Notes: a model not told the origin generated them from the sequence alone. Shown: positions 9,018-18,288, counted from the stretch's first letter. The stretch is 64,000 bases of DNA from Curvibacter sp. GWA2_64_110 (GCA_001797315.1 MGPC01000024.1:1-64000), one strand, 5' to 3'. Translations and numbers: made by a program.

Positions 9018-10450
9018 ACATTCAACGCTTTCACGCACCGACCTCCCGCGAAGCGCTCGCCAAGGCCCGCATGGCCTTTGGCGAAGGGACCCTGATCCTT
9101 TCGAACCGGCCTACCGCCACCGGCGTCGAGGTTCTGGCCACCGCTGAAGATGCCCTCTCGGAACTGGATCCGCCCCAAGCGGCAGCCAGCAACAAACCCG
9201 TCGCAGCATCCAAATCCATGGCCTCGGCCGCGAAGCCCATGAAGAGCACGGCGCCGTCCACCCAAGCCCAGGTAGAAGAGGATGCCGAGCGACTGGCCAT
9301 GAGCACGCTCTCGTTCCAGGACTACGTGCGTGAACGCATGCTGCGCCGCCGTCATGATTCGCTCAAGGTCATCCCGCAGGAAACCGTCGCTCCTGCCGCT
9401 GCACATCTGAAGGAAGGCCTTGACGCCATCCGCATGGAGGCTCCGGCCATGAGCAAGCCCACGGCAGCGGCCAATGCGCCCCAGACAGCAGCACAGCCGG
9501 CGCAAATGCCCAAGGGCATCGTCGACGAGTTGCAGGCCATGAAAGAACTGATCGAGGAGCGCTTCAATACCCTGGCCTGGCTCGGGCAAGCCAAGCAGAA
9601 CCCGATCCAGTCGAACCTGATGCTCAAGCTCATCCGGGCCGGCTATTCGCCTGCTCTGGCCCGCGCCCTGCTGGAGAAGCTGCCAGTCAATCTGGAAGCA
9701 ACCGAATCCGTCCGTTGGGTCATGGACGTGCTGGAACGCAATCTCAAGACCGATATCGGCACCCACTCCCTGCCGGAAGAAGGCGGTATCTACGCCCTGG
9801 TCGGCGCCACCGGCGTCGGCAAGACCACGACGACGGCCAAGCTGGCCGGCTTGTGTGCCCGCTTGCATGGCCCGGCCAGCGTCGGACTGATCACGCTGGA
9901 CACCTACCGCATCGGAGCCCATGAGCAGTTGCGTGCCTATGGCCGCATGTTGGGCGTGGTTGCCCATCTGGCCCACGACCAGGCCGCCCTGCAGGATCTG
10001 CTCAACCTGCTGTCCAACAAGAAGATGATCCTGATCGACACCACCGGCGTAGCGCCGCGCGATCCGCGCAAGCGCGAATTGCTCGATGTGCTCGACCTGC
10101 CCAACGTCAACCGCCTGCTGGTTCTCAATGCCGGCGGCCAGGGCGAGACGCTGGACGAGGTGGTGTCCTCCTTCCGCTCGACCGGCGTGCAGCAGGCCGT
10201 GCTCTCCAAGATCGATGAAGCCGTCAAGCTGGGGCCGGCACTCGACGCCGCCGTCCGGCACCAACTGATGCTGCGCGGCGTCACGACCGGCCAGCGCGTC
10301 CCCGAAGACTGGGAGTCCGCCGATGCCGCCAAACTGGTGCGCCTGTCCATGCGAACGCCGAGCAAATCCGCCTTTGATCCGCAATCATCGGATCTGGGCT
10401 TCATCTTCAGTCGGCCGGCCGGTCCGTCGCAGGGGATGATCCATGCTTGA
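9014..10450 (+). CDS. flhF: Flagellar SRP-like GTPase FlhF
   Basis: 478 residues. A basic N-terminal domain, a low-complexity Ala/Pro/Lys region (about residues 55-170), then the N and G domains of SRP-type GTPases: P-loop GATGVGKTTTTAKLAGL, DTYRIGAHEQLRAYG, DTTGVAPRDPRKREL and the base-specificity region SKIDEAVKLG. FlhF directs polar placement of the flagellum, which suggests polar flagellation. It overlaps flhA by 4 bases and the next gene by 8. Confidence 0.95.
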   Translation: MNIQRFHAPTSREALAKARMAFGEGTLILSNRPTATGVEVLATAEDALSELDPPQAAASNKPVAASKSMASAAKPMKSTAPSTQAQVEEDAERLAMSTLSFQDYVRERMLRRRHDSLKVIPQETVAPAAAHLKEGLDAIRMEAPAMSKPTAAANAPQTAAQPAQMPKGIVDELQAMKELIEERFNTLAWLGQAKQNPIQSNLMLKLIRAGYSPALARALLEKLPVNLEATESVRWVMDVLERNLKTDIGTHSLPEEGGIYALVGATGVGKTTTTAKLAGLCARLHGPASVGLITLDTYRIGAHEQLRAYGRMLGVVAHLAHDQAALQDLLNLLSNKKMILIDTTGVAPRDPRKRELLDVLDLPNVNRLLVLNAGGQGETLDEVVSSFRSTGVQQAVLSKIDEAVKLGPALDAAVRHQLMLRGVTTGQRVPEDWESADAAKLVRLSMRTPSKSAFDPQSSDLGFIFSRPAGPSQGMIHA

Positions 10451-11252
10451 CGCATGTGTCACCCAGGGCGCCGGTTTGCAGGGCCTGAGCGCCCAGACTG
10501 CGCCGCGCCTGGTGGTCATGGCCAGCCATGATGACCGGCCCAGCGAGCTGCCCTTGCTGTGGAGCCTGTGCGCAGCGTGGTCCGACCTGGGCTACTTCGT
10601 GGTCGTGCTCGACGCCACGCAGACTGAATCCCCGGCCAACCCCGGCTTGCAGCAGTTGCTCACCCCGAGCGGCCGGCCAGAGGAGATGCCGCGCGAAACG
10701 ATGGACACGGCCTGGTCGATTTATCCAGCCGCCCTCGGCTTGGGTCAGCTATGCACGGCATCACAACACGCAGACGATGCGGCACCGCTGGAGGAACTCG
10801 AACACCTGTTCCAGAGCTATGACGTGGTGTTGCTGTATGCGAACGCCGACATGCTGGCCTCCAGCCTGCCGGACAGCAGCATCGAACCGCTGTTGGCCAT
10901 CTCCACCAACGAACGCTCGGTTTTGACCGCCTACCAGGCCATGAAGAGGCTGTTGCTCAACGGCCGGCTTCAACCTACCATTGTTTCCATGGTCGACGCC
11001 TCCGATCAGAACAGCCTGGCTTGCGGTCACAAGATGAACAAAAGCCTGCAAGGCTGCGCCATGAACTTTCTGGGCCGGCCAATCTCCACTTTGAGCGTGG
11101 ACATGCAGCAAGCCGATGAGGATGCGCCGCGCGATGTCAACCGGCTGGCCCTGCGCCTGCTGGAAAGCGGCATGCCGCGCCGGGCAGGTTCGGCCACGTC
11201 ACCCCGGCATCGGGCCATGAACGACAATGACAGCGGGAAGAGGAGTCATTGA
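10443..11252 (+). CDS. FlhG-position protein lacking a Walker A motif
   Basis: 269 residues, located between flhF and fliA where flhG/fleN (a MinD-like ATPase limiting flagellar number) normally sits. The fold pattern is compatible with a ParA/MinD relative (LVVMASHD at the first strand, LGYFVVVLDATQTES for strand 2, DVVLLYANADML). However, the deviant Walker A GKGGVGKT expected after the first strand is replaced by HDDRPSELP and no P-loop is visible. It may be a degenerate FlhG or a separate regulator, and it is unlikely to hydrolyse ATP. It overlaps fliA at TGATG. Confidence 0.7.
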   Translation: MLDACVTQGAGLQGLSAQTAPRLVVMASHDDRPSELPLLWSLCAAWSDLGYFVVVLDATQTESPANPGLQQLLTPSGRPEEMPRETMDTAWSIYPAALGLGQLCTASQHADDAAPLEELEHLFQSYDVVLLYANADMLASSLPDSSIEPLLAISTNERSVLTAYQAMKRLLLNGRLQPTIVSMVDASDQNSLACGHKMNKSLQGCAMNFLGRPISTLSVDMQQADEDAPRDVNRLALRLLESGMPRRAGSATSPRHRAMNDNDSGKRSH

Positions 11253-11965
11253 TGTACACCGCAAAAGGTCAACTCGACCGTAATGCCCTGATCCGGCAGT
11301 ATTCCCCCTTGGTCCGCCGCCTGGCCCATCACATGATGGCCAAGCTCCCTCCCAGCGTGGAGGTGGACGACCTGATCCAGGTCGGTCTGATCGGCTTGTC
11401 CGAGGCCTTGACACGCTTCGAAGCCACCCAGGGCGTCCAGTTCGAGACTTTCGCGACCCAGCGCATCCGCGGCGCCATGATCGACGAATTGCGAGAAAAC
11501 GACTGGATGTCGCGCGGCTCGCGTAAGAGCCAGAAAGAGATCGAAGTCGCCCTGCGGCGCCTGGAACACCGGTTGGGCCGAAGTCCGACCGAAACCGAAA
11601 TTGCCGGCGAGTTGGGCATGAGCCTGGGCGACTATCAGACCTTGCTCGGCAAGGTACAAGGCACCCAGCTGGTTTACCTTGAGGACATGGCCGGTGGCGA
11701 AGGCGAAGACGGCTTTCTCGACCGCCACATGGTCGATGCCGAATCCAATCCGATGGAGTTGCTACGCGACCAGCGGATCCGCCAGTCTTTGGTCGAAGCC
11801 ATCAAGGGCCTGCCCGAACGGGAACAGTACATCATGAGCATGTACTACGAGAAGGACATGAACCTCAAGGAAATCGCGGCGGTTCTGGGCATCACCGAGT
11901 CGCGCGTCTGCCAGCTGCACAGCCAGTCCATCGCCCGCTTGCGCGCCAAGATGCGGGCGCACTAA
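11252..11965 (+). CDS. fliA: Flagellar sigma factor FliA (sigma-28)
   Basis: 237 residues with all FliA regions. Region 2 shows VEVDDLIQVGLIGLSEAL and FETFATQRIRGAMIDELREN, followed by region 3. Region 4 ends with the helix-turn-helix NLKEIAAVLGITESRVCQLH. It directs RNA polymerase to late flagellar promoters and is inhibited by FlgM. AGGAG at 11241-11245 supports ATG 11252, which overlaps the previous stop. A strong terminator follows immediately. Confidence 0.96.
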   Translation: MYTAKGQLDRNALIRQYSPLVRRLAHHMMAKLPPSVEVDDLIQVGLIGLSEALTRFEATQGVQFETFATQRIRGAMIDELRENDWMSRGSRKSQKEIEVALRRLEHRLGRSPTETEIAGELGMSLGDYQTLLGKVQGTQLVYLEDMAGGEGEDGFLDRHMVDAESNPMELLRDQRIRQSLVEAIKGLPEREQYIMSMYYEKDMNLKEIAAVLGITESRVCQLHSQSIARLRAKMRAH

Positions 11966-12000
11966 AAAAAACAGGGCTGCAATCGCAGCCCTGTTTTTTT
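11965..12000 (+). terminator. Bidirectional Rho-independent terminator between fliA and flgN
   Basis: Stem ACAGGGCTGC (11971-11980), tetraloop AATC, stem GCAGCCCTGT (11985-11994), flanked by A7 on the left and T7 on the right. Because flgN converges from the other side (ending at 12054), the A/T flanks would serve both strands. Confidence 0.92.
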
Positions 12001-12053
12001 GAATCTTCTGAGACGGTGCGACCCGCCTTCTCTACCTGCCGATAAGACAGCGC

Positions 12054-12434
12054 TCAGGCTGTGAGTCGCCTGAAAGCCCCGGTTTGCCGCCCGGCGGCTC
12101 CATAGGGCCCAGCCGACTGGCCATAGGTCGATTCGCGCGTCGCCGGCACCATGGCGTGCAAACCACGCTCGACAACCGCCGCACGACGAGCCAAGCCACC
12201 GCGCTGCACCCCGACACCACTGACAACCTTCTGCAGACGCGCCTTGAACACCTGCACACCTTGCGCATCGAGACCGGAGACATCCAACGACCTGGAAAGA
12301 TCGACTGCCGACTGTCGCAAACGGGTGCTGGCAGCCTCCAGCAAAACCGGATCACCACCGTCGACAGCCGCAGTCAACGCCCCGCATTGCTGCTCAATCT
12401 CGGACAACTGCGTTTCAATCTCTGCTGACAACAT
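12054..12434 (-). CDS. flgN: Flagellar export chaperone FlgN-like protein
   Basis: 126 residues. The N-terminal half is a predicted helical coil (ETQLSEIEQQCGALTAAVDG, RLRQSAVDLSRSL) and the C-terminal part is Gly/Ala/Arg-rich, as in FlgN-type chaperones for the hook-filament junction proteins FlgK and FlgL. Sequence conservation of FlgN is low, so the call rests largely on position behind flgM and on size. Confidence 0.75.
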   Translation of the reverse strand: MLSAEIETQLSEIEQQCGALTAAVDGGDPVLLEAASTRLRQSAVDLSRSLDVSGLDAQGVQVFKARLQKVVSGVGVQRGGLARRAAVVERGLHAMVPATRESTYGQSAGPYGAAGRQTGAFRRLTA

Positions 12435-12460
12435 GGCAAGAAAACCTCAATCGGGAAGAA

Positions 12461-12790
12461 TCAGCTTCGCGTGCGGTCGAGCATTTCCTTGGCATTGGAC
12501 AACAGCTTGTCGGCAATGACCTCGGGATTGACCACATAAGTACCCTGCTCGATTTCGCTGCGCACGGCATTCACCTTGTCCATGTCCACGTCTGCAGACT
12601 CGGAACGATCGGCTTGCGCCAGGGTGCGCACCTGCGCCGAAACCGTGACAGACACACCGGCTGAATTCGCATTGCGGGCGGCCGTGGCAGCGGCGCCTTG
12701 TGAAGCCGCTTTGGCGGGCGCAGAAGACGTCCCCGATGCCGCCGGGGGCGTCGAAGCAATTGGCAAATCTGATGGCTGACCTATTTTCAT
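12461..12790 (-). CDS. flgM: Anti-sigma-28 factor FlgM
   Basis: 109 residues. The N-terminal half is Ala/Ser-rich and disordered, including a stretch that fits the export tail. The C-terminal half has the FlgM sigma-binding region VDMDKVNAVRSEIEQGTYVV followed by NPEVIADKLL. It holds FliA inactive until it is secreted through the completed hook. It has its own FliA-type promoter (12833-12859) and flgN lies downstream, giving feedback control. Confidence 0.93.
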   Translation of the reverse strand: MKIGQPSDLPIASTPPAASGTSSAPAKAASQGAAATAARNANSAGVSVTVSAQVRTLAQADRSESADVDMDKVNAVRSEIEQGTYVVNPEVIADKLLSNAKEMLDRTRS

Positions 12791-12832
12791 CGCGTTCTCC
12801 AGAACTACTATGGAAGTAGCCTCGTACGATTG

Positions 12833-12859
12833 GTATCGGCGTGATCATGACTTACTTTA
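12833..12859 (-). promoter_or_regulatory. FliA (sigma-28) promoter for flgM
   Basis: On the minus strand the -35-like TAAAGTAA (12859-12852) is followed by exactly 11 bases and then GCCGATAC (12840-12833). The sigma-28 consensus is TAAAGTTT-N11-GCCGATAA, so two boxes and the spacing agree. It lies about 43 bases before the flgM ATG. Confidence 0.85.
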
Positions 12860-12891
12860 GGTTTTTCTGCACCCTCTTCGTCAAACCTGTC

Positions 12892-13638
12892 CTACATTTC
12901 CAACTTTACTGTTCGGGCATCCAGTACCATGCCGGACATGATGCGGCCATTGTTCATTCGGACTCTGGCCAACTGGCCGATGACGCCGGGCGACACCGCC
13001 TGCCCATCAGAAGTGATCTCAAAACCCGTGCCCTGTGCCACGATGCGGACTTGTGCGCCCGCCTGAAAAACCTGGGCTGGACGCACCATGTTCTGGCGCA
13101 AGGCCTGGCCGGTCATCAGATTCCGGACGGCCACCTGGCCCACCCAATGCGCCGGATCCGCGATGATCGGACTGGACTCCTCCGCCCAGTCGACCTCTGC
13201 CTCCATCACATCCGCCTCTCCCAGCACGGTGCCGGGGGTCACGTCCCGCCGCATCACCCAGGCGCGCCCGACGGCCCTGATCGTGACGGGCAAAAACACA
13301 TTCCATCTACCCAGGCCTTCGACACAGCGCAAACCCAGGCGGGTTCTGCCCCACAGGCGGGTTCCGACAGGAATATAAGGCTCGACCCGGGAGCAGCTGG
13401 CCAGACGCAGCCGGCTGTCCAGCGAGCCGACCGAAACCTCCATCCGCAATGGCACAGCCCCGGACGACTGGATACCGGCTACGGCCTGATCCAGCCAATG
13501 CCGCGTAGCGCCCAGAAACTCTGATTCAGCCGCCTCGGTCTGCGCCTGCGCGGCCATGGCCATCAGGGACACAAATGCCCCAAACAAAATCGCCCGTAGC
13601 GGGCGCAACAGCAATGCCTGATCCACTTTTCCACACAT
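12892..13638 (-). CDS. flgA: Flagellar basal body P-ring chaperone FlgA
   Basis: 248 residues. A Sec signal peptide (LRAILFGAFVSLMAMAAQAQ) is followed by a periplasmic FlgA/SAF-type domain (VGTRLWGRTRLGLRCVEG, VMRRDVTPGTVLGEADV, LMTGQALRQNMVRPAQV). It helps assemble the P ring made of FlgI. The chosen ATG at 13638 follows AAAGGATCC; the longer frame to 13701 has no ribosome binding site. It diverges from flgB across a 217-base promoter region. Confidence 0.93.
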   Translation of the reverse strand: MCGKVDQALLLRPLRAILFGAFVSLMAMAAQAQTEAAESEFLGATRHWLDQAVAGIQSSGAVPLRMEVSVGSLDSRLRLASCSRVEPYIPVGTRLWGRTRLGLRCVEGLGRWNVFLPVTIRAVGRAWVMRRDVTPGTVLGEADVMEAEVDWAEESSPIIADPAHWVGQVAVRNLMTGQALRQNMVRPAQVFQAGAQVRIVAQGTGFEITSDGQAVSPGVIGQLARVRMNNGRIMSGMVLDARTVKLEM

Positions 13639-13855
13639 GACGGGATCCTTTCCGAATACAGAGCCCGGAGGAGGACCTTGGCGCCTCCCCCACACTGTCA
13701 ACTATACGTACAGCCCCCCAGCGCGAATCCGGCAAATACAGGGTGTTTTCCCCTTACTTCAGGCGCTCGGAAATTCAAGTTATTTCCATAATTGCCTCAC
13801 ATCGGAAGCCCGGGCTCGGCCTGTGGCACAGCAAGACCGAAAGTTGAGGTAATTC

Positions 13856-14281
13856 ATGTTTGCACAAATGACCGACAGTCTGGACTTCCATTCGAAGGCC
13901 CTGGTTGTGCGCGCCGAGCGCCAGCGCGTCATCGCGAGCAACATCGCCAACGCGGACACGCCCGGTTATATCGCCCGTGATGTGAATTTCCGCGAAACCA
14001 TGGCGGCTGCCACCGGCAGCAGCGGATTGCCCACCACCGCGCGCATGAGCAGCGGCACGTCGAACAGCAGACACATCCCGCTGGCCAGCAGCACCGGCGA
14101 ACTCGGGGGTTCCTCCAGCCTGGCTTACGCCCCGCAGACCCAGCCGAGCATGGATGGCAACAGCGTTGACCTCGACCGCGAGCGCAGCAACTTCGTGGAC
14201 AACGCCGTGCGTTACGAGTCCACCCTTCGCTTTATTAACGGCCACGCCAAGACAATCTTGAGCGCGATCCAGGGCCAGTAA
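13856..14281 (+). CDS. flgB: Flagellar proximal rod protein FlgB
   Basis: 141 residues, the FlgB length. The rod-protein motif RQRVIASNIANADTPGYIARDVNF is split around residues 22-42 and a C-terminal helix is present (NAVRYESTLRFINGHAK). First gene of the long flgBCDEFGHIJKL run. GAGG lies seven bases before the ATG. The divergent upstream region probably carries an FlhDC-dependent promoter, but I could not assign the box. Confidence 0.95.
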   Translation: MFAQMTDSLDFHSKALVVRAERQRVIASNIANADTPGYIARDVNFRETMAAATGSSGLPTTARMSSGTSNSRHIPLASSTGELGGSSSLAYAPQTQPSMDGNSVDLDRERSNFVDNAVRYESTLRFINGHAKTILSAIQGQ

Positions 14282-14309
14282 CTTTTCACAGGACCCGAGG
14301 AGACTCATC

Positions 14310-14714
14310 ATGTCCATGTTCTCCATCTTTGGCGTCTCCGGCAGCGCCGTCAGCGCGCAGTCGCAGCGACTCAACGTGGTGGCCAGCAATCTGGCCAACG
14401 CCGACGCCGTGGCCGGTTCGGACGGCAAGATCTACAAAGGCCGCCAGGTAGTCTTCGAGACCGTCCTGATGGACTCCCAGGCTTCCGCCGGCGTCAAGGT
14501 CAGCAGCATCAGCGAAAACCAGGAGCCCGGCAAGCGCGTGCACAACCCGAGCCACCCGATGGCCGATGCCGAGGGCTTCATCACGCAATCCAACGTCAAC
14601 CCGGTCGAGGAAATGGTCAACATGATTTCCGCCTCCCGTTCCTACCAGAACAACGTCGAGGTCATGAACACCGCCAAGACGCTGCTGCTCAAAACCTTGC
14701 AACTGGGTCAGTAA
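14310..14714 (+). CDS. flgC: Flagellar proximal rod protein FlgC
   Basis: 134 residues. N-terminal rod motif AQSQRLNVVASNLANADAVA and the conserved C terminus NPVEEMVNMISASRSYQNNV. It assembles on FlgB in the rod. A GAGGAG ribosome binding site lies before the ATG. 28 bases separate it from flgB. Confidence 0.95.
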   Translation: MSMFSIFGVSGSAVSAQSQRLNVVASNLANADAVAGSDGKIYKGRQVVFETVLMDSQASAGVKVSSISENQEPGKRVHNPSHPMADAEGFITQSNVNPVEEMVNMISASRSYQNNVEVMNTAKTLLLKTLQLGQ

Positions 14715-14732
14715 GCCTAAAGGACCAAGACG

Positions 14733-15392
14733 ATGACGACCACCTCCTCCGTGAACAGCAACAGCAGCGCATCTGCTCTCGCCAATCTCACCAGCGGCTC
14801 CGGCACCGTGAGCGACGCGACCGCTGCCCAGGACCGGTTTCTCAAACTGCTCGTCGCGCAGCTGAACAACCAGGATCCGATGAATCCCATGGACAACGCG
14901 CAGATGACCAGCCAGATGGCGCAGATCAACACGGTCACCGGCATCAACAAGCTCAACGAGACCATGTCCAACATGGTCTCGCAGTTGCTTTCGACGCAGA
15001 TCCTGCAGAGCGCCTCCATGGTGGGCCACAACGTGCTGATGGCCGGCAACACCCTGACCGTCAGCAACGGCGTTGCAGCAGGCGCGGTAGATGTCGGCGC
15101 CAGCGCCGACTCCGTCACCGTGGAAATCCAGACGCCCGGTGGCCAGGTCCTCGACACCTTCAACCTGGGCGCCAAGGATGCGGGCCGTCACGAATTCACC
15201 TGGGACGCCTCGGCTTACCCGGGCCAAACCGTCAAGATCGCCGTCAAAGCCAGCATCGCCGGCAAGAGCGTGGCGGCCACGCCAATGGCTGTCGACACCA
15301 TCCAGTCGGTCAGCAACGAGAACGGCGTCCTGAAGCTGAACCTGGCAAACGGTTCCAGCGTTTCCTACAGCGACGTCGCAGCGATTTATTGA
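14733..15392 (+). CDS. flgD: Flagellar hook assembly scaffold protein FlgD
   Basis: 219 residues. The N-terminal FlgD signature is DRFLKLLVAQLNNQDPMNPM. Tudor-like and FnIII-like segments follow in the middle and C-terminal parts (HEFTWDASAYPGQTVKIAVK). It forms the hook cap during hook growth. Its place between flgC and flgE is standard. Confidence 0.95.
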   Translation: MTTTSSVNSNSSASALANLTSGSGTVSDATAAQDRFLKLLVAQLNNQDPMNPMDNAQMTSQMAQINTVTGINKLNETMSNMVSQLLSTQILQSASMVGHNVLMAGNTLTVSNGVAAGAVDVGASADSVTVEIQTPGGQVLDTFNLGAKDAGRHEFTWDASAYPGQTVKIAVKASIAGKSVAATPMAVDTIQSVSNENGVLKLNLANGSSVSYSDVAAIY

Positions 15393-15452
15393 TTCCGCAC
15401 CGCCTGCCCATTCATTTCACCGCCAGACATCTTCCATCAAGGAGCCTAGATC

Positions 15453-16679
15453 ATGAGTTTCCAAACCGGCCTCTCCGGCTTGAACGCCGCCAGCAAAAAT
15501 CTTGACGTGATCGGCAACAACATTGCCAATGCCGGCACCGCAGGTGCCAAGAAATCACGTGCCGAGTTCGCTGAGGTGATTGCCTCCACCATTGGTGCCG
15601 GGGGCGGCGGCGCGGGCGGCCAGGCAGGTATCGGCGTGGAAATCTCCGCGGTTTCCCAGGAGTTCTCCCAGGGCAATATTTCCGTCACCGGCAACGAGCT
15701 GGACCTGGCCATCAATGGCAACGGCTTCTTCCCGCTGATTCCGCTGAATGCACAAGGCCAGGACAAGGACAATCCCTCGCTGTACAGCCGCTCCGGCATT
15801 TTCAAACTCGACAACTCGGGTTACATCGTCAACAACAATGGCGAGAAGCTGCATGGCATCAACTACAACCTCGATGGCAGCCAGACCATCGGCCCGCTGA
15901 AGATCGATACCAGCACCAGCAACGCGCCGACGCAGACCTCCACCGTCGACATGCAGTTCAATCTTGATGCGCGCGCCGACATCTGGAATGCGGTGACACC
16001 CAACACCCCGCTGACGACCTATGGCACGTCCATCACGACCTATGACACACAGGGCATTCCCAAGGACGTCAAGGTCTACATGCGCAAGACGGCCCTGAAC
16101 ACCTGGGAGGTCTACACCGACCCCACCAGCGCCGCCACGGCCACCGCCACCAACGTCGCCACGCTGACATTTGACACCAACGGCAAGCTGCTCACCCCCG
16201 GACCGCACACCCTCGGCTGGACGACCGCCAATGGCGCCTTCACGGCGACGACGAACTTCACCAACTCGACCCAGTTTGCCTCCTCCTTCGGCGTGACGAC
16301 GCTGGCCCAGAACGGCAATCCGGACGGTTCCTTCACCGGCATCAAGATTTCCGAGTCCGGCGTCATCACTGCCCGCTATTCCAACGGCAAGAGCGTGGAT
16401 GCCTGCCAGATCCAGCTGGTGTCCTTCCGCAACAACCAGGGCCTGCAGCCGGTCGGCGGCGGCAACTGGGTGGCCACCAACGCATCGGGCATTGCCACAC
16501 CGGGCACGCCGGGCACCACCAGCCTGGGCTCGATTCGTGCCGGCGCGCTGGAAGATTCCAATGTGGACCTGACGGCCGAGCTCGTCAACATGATGACGGC
16601 ACAACGTGCCTACCAGGCCAACGTGCAGACCATCAAGACGCAGGACCAGGCGCTGTCGGCCCTGACCAGCCTGCGCTGA
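15453..16679 (+). CDS. flgE: Flagellar hook protein FlgE
   Basis: 408 residues. N-terminal motif SGLNAASKNLDVIGNNIANA and C-terminal LVNMMTAQRAYQANVQ are the D0 helices of hook proteins. The D1 and D2 domains lie between. It polymerises into the hook. The length is close to enterobacterial FlgE (about 400 residues). Confidence 0.95.
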   Translation: MSFQTGLSGLNAASKNLDVIGNNIANAGTAGAKKSRAEFAEVIASTIGAGGGGAGGQAGIGVEISAVSQEFSQGNISVTGNELDLAINGNGFFPLIPLNAQGQDKDNPSLYSRSGIFKLDNSGYIVNNNGEKLHGINYNLDGSQTIGPLKIDTSTSNAPTQTSTVDMQFNLDARADIWNAVTPNTPLTTYGTSITTYDTQGIPKDVKVYMRKTALNTWEVYTDPTSAATATATNVATLTFDTNGKLLTPGPHTLGWTTANGAFTATTNFTNSTQFASSFGVTTLAQNGNPDGSFTGIKISESGVITARYSNGKSVDACQIQLVSFRNNQGLQPVGGGNWVATNASGIATPGTPGTTSLGSIRAGALEDSNVDLTAELVNMMTAQRAYQANVQTIKTQDQALSALTSLR

Positions 16680-16716
16680 TCCGTTGTTCTGAACCTGCTA
16701 GCGACCACATTCCGCC

Positions 16717-17457
16717 ATGGACAAACTGATCTACACCGCAATGACGGGCGCCAATGCGGCCGCCCACCGCCAGGCTGTGTTGTCGAACAACCTGGCCAAT
16801 GTGTCGACCAACGGCTTCCGTGCCGAGCTGGCCGCCTATCGCGCCGTGCCGCTGCGCGGCGATGGCGCCACCACCCGCGTCTTCGCGATCGAGACCACCA
16901 CCGGCCACCTGGACACCCCCGGTCCCTCGCAACATACGGGCCGCGATCTTGATGTCATGGCCCAGGGCAATGCATGGTTTGCCGTGCAAGGTCTGGACGG
17001 GACCGAGGCCTACACGCGCAACGGCGCTTTCCAGATTTCGTCGGAAGGGAATCTGCAAACCATGAGCGGACTGCCTGTCTTGTCGGATGGTGGCGCCCCG
17101 ATCGCCATTCCCCCAGGCGCCACCGTCAGCATCGGCGCCGACGGCACCATCACCGCCAAGGTGAGCGGCCAGCAGCCCGCAACGGTGGGCAGCCTCAAGA
17201 TGGTCACACCGACGGCGGACAACCCGATCAAACGCAGCGATGACGGCCTGTTCCGCGCCACCGCCAGCAATGCACTGCCCACCAATGCGAATGCCCGTCT
17301 CATGCCAGGCACGCTGGAAGGATCCAACGTCAATGCGGTTGAGAACATGGTGGGCATGATCCAGACCGCACGACAGTTTGAAGTGCAGATGCGCCTGCTC
17401 CAGACCGCCGAATCCAATGACCGCTCGGCCGGCCAGCTGCTCAACCTGCAAGGCTGA
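16717..17457 (+). CDS. flgF: Flagellar proximal rod protein FlgF
   Basis: 246 residues. Begins MDKLIYTAMTGANAAAHRQA with the rod motif LSNNLANVSTNGFRAEL and ends with the conserved helix ENMVGMIQTARQFEVQMRLL. Second of the consecutive rod-hook family genes. It is shorter than FlgE and adjacent to flgG, as expected. Confidence 0.95.
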   Translation: MDKLIYTAMTGANAAAHRQAVLSNNLANVSTNGFRAELAAYRAVPLRGDGATTRVFAIETTTGHLDTPGPSQHTGRDLDVMAQGNAWFAVQGLDGTEAYTRNGAFQISSEGNLQTMSGLPVLSDGGAPIAIPPGATVSIGADGTITAKVSGQQPATVGSLKMVTPTADNPIKRSDDGLFRATASNALPTNANARLMPGTLEGSNVNAVENMVGMIQTARQFEVQMRLLQTAESNDRSAGQLLNLQG

Positions 17458-17499
17458 TCGCCCGCCCCGACAACGCCCTACACGCTCCTAGGAACCATC

Positions 17500-18288
17500 A
17501 TGATCAACTCCCTGTGGATCTCGAAAACCGGCATGGAAGCCCAGCAGATGCAGCTGGACACCATCTCCAACAACCTGGCCAACGTCTCCACCACCGGTTT
17601 CAAGCGCTCCAACGTGGCGTTCGAAGACCTGATGTACCAGAACCTGCGCCAGGTCGGCTCGGCCAGTTCCCAGCAATCGCAACTGCCCACGGGCCTGCAG
17701 CTCGGCACCGGTGTGCGCGTGGTCGGCACCGCCCGCCAGTTCACGCAAGGCAATGTTCAGCAGTCGAGCAACAACCTCGACGTGGCCGTTCAGGGCAATG
17801 GCTTTTTCCAGGTCACCATGCCCGATGGCTCCATCGGCTACACCCGTGACGGTTCGTTCAAGATCAATGCCCAAGGGCAAGTGGTCAACAACAGTGGTTT
17901 TCCGATCGCCAACGGCATCACCGTGCCCGCCGGCGCCGAGAATCTGGTCATCAGCGCAGACGGCAATGTCACGGCGACCATCAAGGAAAACGGCAAGATG
18001 GTCGATCGGCAGATCGGCACGATCGCCCTGGCCAGCTTCATCAATCCGGCCGGTCTGGAGCCGCGCGGGCAGAACCTCTACATCGAAACCGCCGCGTCGG
18101 GTCAACCCAATACCGGCACACCCGGCCTCAATGGCATGGGCAGCCTGATGCAGGGCTATCTGGAGACGTCCAACGTCAACGTGGTGCAGGAACTGGTGAC
18201 CATGATCCAGACCCAGCGCGCCTACGAGATGAACTCCAAGGCGATCCAGACCTCCGACCAGATGCTGCAGAAACTGGGACAACTGTGA
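17500..18288 (+). CDS. flgG: Flagellar distal rod protein FlgG
   Basis: 262 residues, nearly invariant family length. Begins MINSLWISKTGMEAQQMQLD with ISNNLANVSTTGFKRSNVAF, and ends VQELVTMIQTQRAYEMNSKA. It forms the distal rod. Its stop overlaps the flgH start as TGATG. Confidence 0.96.
   Translation: MINSLWISKTGMEAQQMQLDTISNNLANVSTTGFKRSNVAFEDLMYQNLRQVGSASSQQSQLPTGLQLGTGVRVVGTARQFTQGNVQQSSNNLDVAVQGNGFFQVTMPDGSIGYTRDGSFKINAQGQVVNNSGFPIANGITVPAGAENLVISADGNVTATIKENGKMVDRQIGTIALASFINPAGLEPRGQNLYIETAASGQPNTGTPGLNGMGSLMQGYLETSNVNVVQELVTMIQTQRAYEMNSKAIQTSDQMLQKLGQL

Noticed and set aside
8696-10384. Minus-strand frame of 562 codons opposite flhA/flhF
   Set aside because: Antisense to flhF, no conserved motifs.
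12038-12045. GCCGATAA sequence resembling a sigma-28 -10 box
   Set aside because: No TAAA box 11 bases upstream, and it points into the antisense of flgN.
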